NCBI GenBank assembly: GCA_040954595.2
Contig: CM082590.2
Span: 5,084,001-5,148,000, forward strand
Reading direction: 5' to 3'
DNA length: 64,000 nucleotides
Origin: Balanoglossus misakiensis
Lineage: Eukaryota > Hemichordata
Below, one piece after another: positions 12,501 to 24,600 of the stretch (positions within the stretch are counted from its first letter, which is position 1; the number at the start of each line of letters is the position of its first letter). A model generated the notes under the pieces. It searched no databases. It was not told the DNA's origin and was given only the letters and a program-made list of their open reading frames with translations. Position numbers and translations under genes: made by a program.

Positions 12501-15500
12501 ACAATGCACACAAGCGCAACGCGACGAGAGCTTCCGTTTGAAGTTTTATAACCAGTGTGTACAATTTAATGTGGGGTGGCAGGCTATATATTGATTGATC
12601 ATTACTGGAATAGAGGATTTCTTTCATGCTGTTATCTATAAGAGGGGTTCTCGTTTATTGGTCCTATATTATAATACACACTAATATTTACATATAAATC
12701 TGCTGAACTTGATCTCTCATTCAACAAAACAAACAAATTAATTTCTCTTTTTAAATCATGACAAACTGTGCTTTTAAAGAAAAAAAACATTGAAATATTA
12801 ATTTTTTTAAGAATCCATAATTAACAAGACAGGCTGTCATTGGTAATATTATATTGTAACGTCTGGGTTGTTGGGAATAAGACAGAGGAATAGACGTTAA
12901 TTATTTATTTTTATTTACCTATGTTCAAAAATCTGTTATATTGATAATGAAACGTGTCAACTGATGTATGAGTGTAGAATAGAATTAGTGTCATTACAGT
13001 AACTTACATTATCCTTCACATCGACGCTGGCATTGGATTGCAGTAGAAGTCTCACAATGTCACCATGGCCATTTGCATTGTGTAACGGTGCCCAACCATT
13101 CTGAGGGAATACAACAAAAATGTGTCACTGAAAATCCCTGACTATAACCGTCTAAGGGAACACACAGTACGGTATTTCATTAAACATGCACTGTAACACA
13201 CATTCTGAAACATTCATTTTGAGATGGCACAACATGTTTTGCCGACACTTTTTTTTTCTTTTTTTTTTTGGGGGGGGGGGATAAATTTATAGTAGGATAC
13301 ATCCCAGTCGTCCACGTAATGGACATGAATGCATGATGTGATGATAGGGCATTGTACTTTGAGGGTACATTGACATCACAGGTATTCTTTTACTTGAGAT
13401 TTATGATACACGCGTGTGTTGTTTTCATTTGAAGATATTCTCTGTACAATACCTCAAACTGACAATGATCTAAATATTATAAAAGCCTAGACAGCAGTTT
13501 CATTACCCCTTAAAAGAGCTTTTGCATTAGCCAATCAAAGAACACCAATTATGAATGAAAGGTAAGAAATATGCGGAACCACTATTGACATTCAAATGAT
13601 TATGGTGGACTTCAGCCAGACAACTTTTTTTAGTCTCGCCAGCCAGACCTCTCTCTCTGTCATTAAACGGCATAGCCACACGAAGTGCGCCACGAGCGGT
13701 GAAGCCACAAGAATCGAGCATCGGAGATAACGTCGCCGCTTGTGACGCACTTCTTGGCCTGGCCGCGACGTCGACGGATTGTGAGGACTGGCAGGCGAGT
13801 AGTCTCGGTTATCCAGAGCCCTCTGCTTCTTCCGTTGGGCACTCCAGAAATAGGGTTTGGGGAAATACCATAGACAAATCGATGGCCGACTTGAGACAAA
13901 AGGCGATGCAGAAGCGGTCCAGAAATATCATGCAAGGGGTGGAGGGAACAGCGTTCAGCCGTCTCCATGGACTCTTGCACGCTCAAATGACGGATGCAAT
14001 GCACTGAGTGTGTTGAAAGCTGCATCTGCTGGCTCTGAACCTTTAGCCCAACCAAAGTCATCTAAGTAATTAATGCATCGGTACACACAAACATACGACA
14101 CAACCCAACACAGAACTCAGCACTCGGCATGAACTGAAAGCAGCAAATGCTCCAGCGAAGCCAGAGTTATGACCGTATGTACATGTAGACTCATACACAT
14201 CTGAATGTCAAGTTTGCATTGGCTTTTTGGCTGCCAAACAGAAAGTTTGTTTCAGGGTTTTGACAAATATCTTTGGAGTAGGCAAGTGACAGGCGCGCAT
14301 CAGGAAACACATTATATCTCATGAAACGCGGGGACAGTGGGATTTTCACCATTACCTACACAGTCATCAACTTTGATAACATGTGGTGGGAAAGTATATA
14401 AAATAAAATTAGACGTGACCATAGCAACACGTGACAAAAGGCGAGCCAAGTTCTGACAGGAACATTGCGATCGTTCTGTTGAACTTGTAGGGCTTCCCAA
14501 CAGCCAGCAATCTGGACTTATCAACTGAAGACATACAGCTGTGGAAACGCAGCTGTTCTGCCGGGAGGGGGAGAGAGAGATGCGGGGAATTAGTATATCC
14601 CCTCCCCCCGGTGGAACAGCTGCATTTCCACAGCTACTGAAGATCCGAAAAAGTGTTTTAATTCCACTTTGCTCGTGCAACGGAAGATCCGGAACGTGTT
14701 TTGCTTTCCAAAAATCTACGCTGGACGCCCATTTGTGTAATACGCCCTTTACGGTAATAATAAACTTTACCCGGAAACGCCTACACTAGATGATTTCATG
14801 TCTTCGTACCAACACAGAGAAATAAACTGTCAGGTTTAATCCCCCTGAAATTTTTCCTTGCCTCAATGCAAAGTACAGAATAATTTTTCAAGACATAAAC
14901 CTACCGTGTTATGGCAAGTGTCCACGGCTGTTTAGCCAACATCACGAAACTTATTATAGGCTTATATGAGCATTTGTGAACAGATAAACAGTTAGGCGTG
15001 GGTCACACTATATATGGCTCACTCGATATACTCAAAAGTGAATTCGTTCGTCTAAAAATATATGTAACCCGGTTTACAAAATAAACCATGTGATAGTCAT
15101 GTGATATACTGTCCCAAGGGAGGATCATTTCCCTCCAAATAGGGTCACGTGATAAAAGTTTCAGTCACGTAATGACTTTTCCTATATAAAACAATGTGAG
15201 ACCGTCAAGTTTTAGCCCGCTGATGGTTAACACTTCTGTGGATAAAGTGTTTGAAATTTGCAGCGTTTCTTGTTAGGGAATGGCCCAGAGACGGTGTGGT
15301 TGGTCTTTCGAACAGTTTTATTTGAAACCTACAGGTACGTTAACTCATTCTTTGTGATGCAGAATCGAGCATCTCTCTCTCGCTGCCCTTTTCTTATTAA
15401 TTTTGTTTGATACAAGACACAGTTTACGTTAATGTACATGTGGATATACAGTGAATCAAAGTTCAACCACACACAACTTCCATCCGGTTTGTAGCATATG

Positions 15501-18500
15501 CGATTAAAAATCCAGCCCAAATGAAAAAATGGTAAACACTGATTATTCATTTTGGCGAGTTTTTCACTTTCGTGTCTACAAGTGGGATGGAAGTTGTGTG
15601 TGGTCGTATGTTGAATCACTATATATCCACATGTAGAATAACATAAACATTGTCTTGTATCAAACAAAATTATTGGAAAAAGGGCAGCGAGAGAGACTTT
15701 GTCCCTTTAAATGTTAAATGACTTGTAAGGTCAAAGCATTGTTATTGCTGTGGAGTGCCTTTGTCCTTTGCCGTGTTCGGAGCATATTTGAGAAAACAAC
15801 CTCGTGGTTTCAGTACCGTAGTTAGTATTGCGGCCGGACTAGGTTATTACCAGAATTTTAGAAAGAAAGTTTGAAGTTGTAGTTTGTTTACAGTGTTTAT
15901 ATTTGACCTTCAGTAAACAATCGGTGGCTTATGTAACGCCATTTTAGTTTTATCTTTGAACCACAGGCGCTTGTATAGATGCTATTTCAGTTTTCTATTA
16001 ATTGTAAAGTGACTAAAAACGATAAATCAGTTGCTTAGACGATCTCCCGAATTTGCGTCAAACGAGCGCTCTCGCTATGTTCGGGCCTAGGCCTATACCC
16101 CACTGACACATAAAGAGATTAAAGGTAGGAAAGCTCTCGCTGGTCACATTTCTGAAATCGACAAAATAAAGTGGTTGCTGGCAATTCCAGAGTCTCAAAC
16201 TTAACACCAAGCATTCACAGTGCTCACAAAATCGATCGACGCCTTTCTTTTACCTAACTCACCCAATCGATCCCTTAAAATGCGGAAAAAATCGCTATCT
16301 CTCTGTCCAGACAAACTCAGCTTGCCCAACCATTTTGAAAGGTCATTCACCTAGAAACTTGCGCAGGCGCATACATTCTGTCATAACCATGGCGTCATTT
16401 TAGAAACTTTAAAACGCCTGTGAAATCAAGGCGCATTTTGGAAAATGTATTAAAAATAGATTTCTCGAAGGTCACTAGAAATGCATGTTACGTGACCACT
16501 GTATAAAAAAGGTGGTTGGGCACAGTGACTGCGTGTACTTGTTCCATATGTAGTATGCGCATGTACACGTTTCTAAGTGAATGACCCATCATCTTTGTTT
16601 ACAAAATGAGATGTCTTTCGAACTAGTTTTATTTGAAACCTACAGAACTGTGCTGAGTGTTGAATTCGGAACTGTGGATTGTATACTATTGCAAGCCCGA
16701 GTGGGAAGCCCTAGATGCGTGCGTGTGTATAGGAAAATACCCGTTGCCGTGTGTGGAGGGATACTCGTCTGCAACGTAGATCGTGACAACACAGGCCAGG
16801 ACTCGCCGGTTGCCAGGGACCGATTTACGATGTTGACACAGCCAGATCCGTATCATCGCTTATTCGCGGTTTAGCAGAACAGCTAAGTTGAATAGACTGT
16901 AGGGTTTCTGTTTTGATGAACACTGGACTTATTTGGACTAGTGGATTTCTATGCCGGTCATTTATTCAGTGTTTCGATCATTGTAAAGCGACCCATATTT
17001 CTGTTAGATAGTTCTCTAGTTATCATAGCAATAAAATAGCAATACTGTTGACTGCTAACAATTTGTGCGATATCTGTTCTTGTTGTTGACCTTGAATGTT
17101 GACTTGTGTTGTGAATAACCAAATCAAACTCTGGGTTACATATATAAGAATTCCACATAGCCACGGACCAAAAACTAACCTCAAACTCTTTCATACTCTG
17201 CATAATATTAGTATATATGTGTGTCGGTTTATTGCAGTAACACTAGTTTCGTGATTGACATCCCGAATGTCGTCAACACTACAAAATATAAGTACAGTGT
17301 CACCTTTTTGGCCGTTTGGGCTTTTGGTGAGTGAGCATGTAAAGCCACTTACCGCATCTTTAGCATTGACGTCAGCTCCATGGTCGATCAACACTTGTGC
17401 CACTTCCAGTTTATTTTCCCTGGCTGCAGCATGCAATGCTGTGGATTCATCCTTAAATTGACAAATTCATTTGAATTAAAATAAACACAAGCTATGTTCC
17501 AATGTTGGACTTGTAAGGTGACATGGCTATAATTTCACTGGAATCGAATTGTAACTATAAGTGTTGACTGATATTATGAGTTAAATGTGTGTAGCATATA
17601 TAGTTGTTTCAGACCAAAACACACTATTGTTTCAGAGAACATTTATAACGTGTCCTATAGATTTTTCTAACAAGTGTAACACTATTAAATTCTAATATAA
17701 TGTAGCGCACTATACATGTTTATGCACACTCATAGGTGCAACAGGTCTTAATATCATTTCATAAATTACATTGATATGTTGAAATTTCCAATCACACCAA
17801 GTACTCTAACAGATAAACATTGCAGACGTGATACACCAGACACATACAATCCCTCGTGTTTCTCTGTTGATGTAAGTTGAAGTCTGGCCCGCTATGAACC
17901 CAACATTGGCATGGGACATCTTGAAATTTTCAATCACACTAAGTACTCTAACAGATAAACATGGCGGATATGATACACCAGACACATACAATCCTCGTGT
18001 TTCTCTGTTGATGTAAGTTTAGGCCAAGCCCTCTATGAACCCAACATTGGCATGGGACATCTTGAAATTTTCAATCTCACCAAGTACTCTAACAGATAAA
18101 CATGGCGGACGTGATACACCCGACACACACAATCCCGTTTCTCTGTTGATGTAAGTTAATATTTAGGTATAGCCTGCTATGAGCCCAACGTTGGTACGTA
18201 CGGTACATCAATGTTATAATTATTTAATGTTGCCAGAAAACACCAGAAAAAGAATTGTCTAAACCAGTCTGGACATTTCTCTCAAATGTGTCTTTTTTTT
18301 AAAAAGCGTTTGTAGTATCCATTGAATGGAAGTGAAATTACCTATGTTTTTTTTTTAATTTTAAACTCTAAACGTTCACCGAATTTAACAAAAAACACAG
18401 AAGGAAAATTGTGGTCACGCAAATAAGTGTGAAAGTGGAGTTCAGTAAACAAATTGAATTCGCCCTTCTAATAAACATAAGAAAGTTCCTTGTTGAATTT

Positions 18501-18611
18501 ATGTGACCAATCTGATTAAAATCAGATGTAGAGTTAGGCGTTGTCTTTACCCGTGGTGATCATTTTTAGCTCACGTGAAAATCACGTGAGCTTATGGTTT
18601 AGCGATGTCTG

Positions 18612-18652
<41 letters not shown>

Positions 18653-21600
18653 GTGTGTGTGTCTGTCTGTCTGTATACCCGATATCTCAAGAACCGCTGA
18701 ACCGATTTCAACCAAATTTAGTACACAGGTTCATATATCATATGACAAGAACTGAAAAGGTTTTGGTGGGTGTGGCTTTGATATTAATGAAGTTATTAAA
18801 GTTTTAATTTTTCTATTACATGGTTGTCTATGAGAGCTTTCGTTAATGCCGCATATATAACCAGTGGAAACGATAGTTTGAGGAGATCGACTGTTTGAGG
18901 GCGCTGTGAAATGAGACATTCCTGGCGATATTGCCGTGGTTCTGTCCATGCTCAGACGCTGTACCCGTCGTTACGAATAACTTCCCTACGTGAATCCACA
19001 AGGAAGCTAACGTTGTTTAGTTGCTTCATAGAGCTTAAATTGTTAATCTACAGGACCGTCAGACGAATACTCTTTTCAAATGAAGATTGAAACTACTTAC
19101 GAGTAAGTTAGTGGAGACAATATGGCGGATAGTTGGCGTGCAGCCGAATCCGCGTTATGACTATGACGTGACCCATTCATCAAGACAAACCGTAAATGAT
19201 TCACGCATATTGTGGTCCTCACGCAGTCAATCTCAAAATGTCACCAGGCTTTCTATTTGTCTATTGTTCAGAGAAAAATAACATGGTGGTTGATCACACT
19301 CAACAGTAAAATCCGTTTTGTGTGTTTATACTATTATAGACAGTCTGTTATCGCCAATACTATATAGCGATTGCTAGATGGCCTACCCAATATGTGATCG
19401 AGCGAGAATGATAACATTGAATGTCTGTTCAGATCTCATTCCGTACGTCATACGTCAACATTTCGATTTCGATTTAATCCATTCATAAAGAATTTAGAGA
19501 AAGTCGTCTTGAATTGTGACCCTGACTATCAATTTTACGATGATTTTTTGGCGACGGAATACACGAGACGCCATTGCATAACTACGTCAGCTGGACTTCC
19601 AAGGTTACCATTTTGTGTGTATGGAATCTTATCACAGAGACTACGTACTTTGACAATATGCCATGCTATATCAATGACGCCCCAGAAAATTTGTCGAAAA
19701 ATGAATTTGTCTTCTCATGGTGGTGCAATATATTTTAATGTCTATTTTGAGGTTGATTTTGGTTTTTGGCTTACATGTATATCAATGTCAGCTTATAGCA
19801 TAAGTTGGTGTCCGTCGTCTATGTATGTCTGTATGTGTGCCTCATACAAAATTATGTATTTTGTGAATGGATCAGTTTCGTCTAAATGTATTGTATGTAT
19901 GTGTATGTCCATCAACATCAAAAACTTGAAACTACTGATATTTAGTGTGTACATAGAAATTGTTATTGCAAAAAAATGCATACTGGTATTGACTGGAAAA
20001 ATGTTCAAATAGTCAAAATTGAAAAACTTAATAACAGCGGATCAGATTCAGTTAAAAATTGGCGTGCATTGGTGTGCAAGTACTTTGGGAAGACCTCGTA
20101 TGATTTTGTTCAGGTGGAGTCAGTATCTGGCGTTTGCTATTTTTTATGAATTTTTTGGGGAATTTTCTGCAGTTTTGTTAAAAAAAATTCTTCTCTGAAA
20201 TTACATGTCCAATTGATTGGAAACTTGGTATGGAGGTTCATAGGGCTTACCTGAATCACATTTGTGCAAACGGTGGTGAAATTTGCAAAAATGCATTTTT
20301 TGGCAATATTTCCTGTTTTTGTCAAAAAATCAAATCCTGTGAAACTGTAAGTGCAATTGTTTTGATACTTTGTATTTGGGTTTCTAGGGGTGATCTCAGT
20401 CAGATATGATCAAATTGTAAAGAAATTTGCATAATTGTATTTTTGGGAATTTCTGCAGGGTTTGGCCAAATAGTCTTCAGTAAAACCACAAGTCCAATTG
20501 ATTGGAAACTTTGAATGGGAATTCATATATGTGATATCAGTCAGATTTGTCTGAATTACCTGTTGTTTGCCAAAATGTCTTCCTTATTGAATTTTGTTCA
20601 AGAGGCATGAACAGAAATCAGATTTGTTGAAATCTGGTGAAATATTCATACTTTTTGGTATATTTCTTGCCATTTTTGATCAAAGAGTTTTAGAATTCCA
20701 TAGACTTATCTTTTTATGCAGTTCAGGATGGGATACATGACTCATAACCCCTTACAAAAATTGACAAGGCAACAATTCCACAAACATGTTTACATTTCAC
20801 AATGGTGCAACACACAACCCTTACACCATATACACTATAAACCAAAATGGTTTAACACTGGTTTTTCTAATCTTGTTATTCTGTCAACCAATCACAGTAC
20901 TGCACGTGAGCATATTCAGTTAATATCTGGTGGCTGTTCTGTTCTCTGTCTTGGCCGTTCTCGGGTGAACGGTCCCTTTCCGAACAGAAAAGCCAAGAAT
21001 CAGCAATAGTAAAGACACCGCCTAATTCCACATCCGATTTAATCAGATAGTTTTGTGACAATCAGAGACGGTCCCTAAGCTTACAATGGCACATAATGCA
21101 TGGGGCAAATGCAATCACTAGCTTCCTCCACAAATAAAGATTTCGTCCAAATGGCAACTCTCCAGCCTGCAATGACACAGATTCCACATATTCTTCGGGT
21201 GTCCGCAAATGAAACATTTCAGCCTGGCCTTGTCACGACTCTGATATTCTCCCTGTATTCCCCATAGACAAGCACTATGTCCTTACTCTGGCATTGTTCT
21301 ATGTCCATCGAGGTACAATAACATGTTCATCTCCACACATGTGTGTTTACTCAATCAAGTAATTTCTACATGTAACAAATCCATCGAATAGCCAGAAAAA
21401 ATAAATAGTACAATCAATCAACAGCTGCCCCACCTCAAAGATTGAAATCACGCCTGAAGAATACACTTGTAATACAAACACCACAGACTAAAGAAATCCG
21501 CACTTTTTGTTTATAAGGGCAATCAACGGCACTCTTTTCCATGATCATATTCACCTGAATTCCGGATTGGCTTACGACACAGGATTTTTAATCTATATTG

Positions 21601-24600
21601 TGTTGCTTTTGGGGTTTCAATTATTTGTAAACACTTTCATGTTTTATGACATTTGCAAACATCGATCTGGATTTGTCAATAACCTCGCCATAGACTGTTA
21701 TTGATCACAATATACGGATACCTGGACATTTCATTCAACACTATGTTCTTATTCGTTTGGGTTTCAAATTTCTCTTTCTAACCTCAAATTGCTATAAGAG
21801 AAACAAAGGAGGAAACAAGCTTTATTTCCTGACAAGTTTTCTATTTCAAATGCATTAAGCTTGTATATGAAACACAGGAAAGTTTTGTGTTCATCAATAA
21901 AGTCAAGGTCAAAACTGTTGTCGCTTCAGATTCGTTACCTGTGTGACTTTGTTGTACGTGTGAAATGTTGAGTGAGGCAGTGTAAATACTTACCCAGCCA
22001 GAGTATACACCCTTTGCATTGACATCGTACCCATCAGCTATCAACGACTGAATCCTTGCAACATCACCATCCCCAGTGGCTTTAATGAGATCCTATAACA
22101 TTCAGTGAAACATACAATTGTTATTTTTTAAATATTCCGTTAAAAATAAAATTCTTCAGTATTTGAACTGATCTTCGATAATGAATAAACAAAATCACAA
22201 ACACCAAGAAAGTGCACTGTTACATCACATTGTATAAACATTTTGCATCGATGATATGGTAACCCTTACGGAAAAAAAATAGCGTCAAGGACACTGTGGT
22301 CCCATTTGAGGATTATGCGGAAACAGTGACACACCAGAATATGAGATATGATCGTAGGATATAGAAATATGGAATGTAACAAAATTAACAAGGAACATGC
22401 CCAATAAACTGTCAAATTGCAAAGCAATCTGGCATGTGGTTTTAAAGAAAAAATATAGCTGCAAGCAGCAATAGCGGGCCCAAGCCAACATAGAACATAG
22501 CAACATAGCAAAAAGCATATCTGCTCTGGATGCCAAGATATGGAAAAGTAGGTCAAAGGTCACCTGAGGTCATGCAAAATTTGGGCAAGAAATGTTGACC
22601 CTATACTGGTCCATGTTCAACAAAAACCAAACCTATAGCCCTATTGGTTAGCCTGGAATTAGGTATGCACATAATTAATGAGATATGCAGGTGTCACAGG
22701 TGACCCATAATCTGGCTTCATAATTTTAGTCCCTACCCTCCAAACGCCAAGTCTGTACCTGCTCTGGATGCCGAGATATAGGAAAGTAGGTCAAAGGTCA
22801 CCTGAGGTCACCTAAAATTTGGGCAAAATTTTTTGATCCCATACTGGTCCATGTTCCACAAGAACGAAACCTCTAGCCCTATTAGTTAGCCCGGAATTAG
22901 GTATGCACATAATTAATGTGTTAAGCAGGTGTTAAAGGTGAGCTCAAAAATTCGCCTTTTATTTTGGCCGCATTGTGCTTACTTACCAATAGACAGTCAC
23001 TGTACAGGACTATTGCACAGACCAGAATTCCACAATAAGACGTGGACATAGCTTAACCATAGAGGTATAAGTAAAGGTATAAATTTAATAAAAAGACTAA
23101 AAAATTCATAAAAAATAAATGATATTAACTTAACACTTACAGGTCGATGTGAGGTTGACATAAGGTACATGCATACCAATTTTTAAAGCAATCTGACCAG
23201 TAGTTGTTGACTTTCAGAGTTTTGATAAATTTCACATTTTACGGGCTAATTTGCATATTTTTGGGCCTGGCAACTTCGTTTGAACAAACTCCCATCTACA
23301 GCCCAGCCTGCACCTACACACCAAATATTGAGGTGATACGCACAGCGGTTTTCAAGTTTTTGATGTGGACGGACATACAGACATACATACATCCATCCAT
23401 ACATACATACATACATACATACAGACGCAACCGATCCCATAAGGTCCCATGGTATATAGGCCTATACCAATGGGACCTAAAAAGGGCCTGTTCCAAACTC
23501 CTCCCGCAAATCTGCAGCAGGATTCTGCAAACTCACTGCAAACTGTTGCTGCAAAGTGGCAAACAGTCCTGATTTTACCATGCAAATTAGGGGACTTGCA
23601 AATTTGCTGCAAACTTCCAGCAACAAGATTTTGAATACTGCAGTGAGTTCACAGCAATTTGAATACTGCAGTGAGTTCACAGCAATCAAGATTGCCACCT
23701 TGGAAATTTGAACATTGCAGGGAGTTTGCAGCAAAGCCAATTAACTAGGGGTACCATTGAACCCCCCCCCCCCCACACACACACAAACAAACACACTTTT
23801 TCTCTGCTTGAAAATAAATGAAGCAACATTAGATAAAAGGTTATTTTTACATCTTAAAAAACTTCCCACCTACACTATTGACGAAGGTGGTGCTCATGAT
23901 TTAAGATAGTTATTTTGTTTACAATTGCTTTAAGAATTTCCAATTAATGTTGATTTTGCAATGACAAAGCCTTTGCTTCAGACTCAGTGTACATTCCAGA
24001 TGTAGCACGATTGAGAAATTGCAGTTTTTACCATGAAATATCGTACCTCTACGAAAAACAACTGTCAAATAAATTATCATTGGCCATTCAATGCACATAC
24101 AAAGACGACCAGCTTCTATATTTAAACACGTTCACTCATGATTTAAACACAAGAAATGAATGCTTAGACACATGGCGATATCCTTGTAATAATGTCAGGA
24201 CGTTTATTAATAAATCAATCCCGGTTAAAGAATGCAAACATAGTTCATTTCGTTGCAATATCCAACAGTACAGACAACAAGTAACAGTAAATTTGCCTGG
24301 TGTTTAAAACTAAATGCGAGATGGTCATGAACGGAACTGAACTGACTCGCCGGCGCCCATTACAGCAACAATGAACAGTATGCCGTATGGACGGACGCGA
24401 CTGACAACATGCAGCAAAGTCTAGCTAAAAGATTTACCTATCTTTTAACGATCAATTCATCAAAACGGCATCATCGCTGATGGTATAAAATCGCCCTTTC
24501 CGAATGGATGAGGATGATAAACATGTCTGACGAACACTGGGACCGCGACATAATCCTTAGAAGTGTTTACAACAAGAAAACCGTTAAAATATGGCGGGTG

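Larger units (their letters stand above)
3503..15010. repeat. Tandem segmental duplication, four units of about 2.9-3.6 kb
   Basis: The same ordered modules recur. Module A (ATTTATGATACGCGCG onward) starts at 3503, 6844, 10458 and 13399. Module B (GTAGTCTCGGTT...CAGAGCCCTCTGC) lies at 5967, 10855 and 13798, with only its tail at about 8098 in unit 2. Module C (CATACGACACAACCCAACAC) lies at 6261, 8271, 11162 and 14092. Module D (GGCGCGCGCGATTCAAGCG) lies at about 9210 and 12103. An ankyrin exon closes units 1-3. Unit 4 lacks the exon and fades near 15,010. Copies look very similar by eye, which suggests recent unequal crossing-over or replication slippage within a gene's introns. Unit 1 lacks most of C and D, so the units also differ by deletions and insertions. 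Confidence 0.92.

Noticed and set aside
19509-20012. 167-codon plus-strand ORF
   Set aside because: No recognisable domain. It overlaps a dispersed repeat with an ATGT microsatellite, and its composition (many Cys, Met and Ile) looks like translated low-complexity DNA.
23204-23740. Several overlapping ORFs on both strands
   Set aside because: All arise from (ACAT)n and TTTGCAGCAA repeats.
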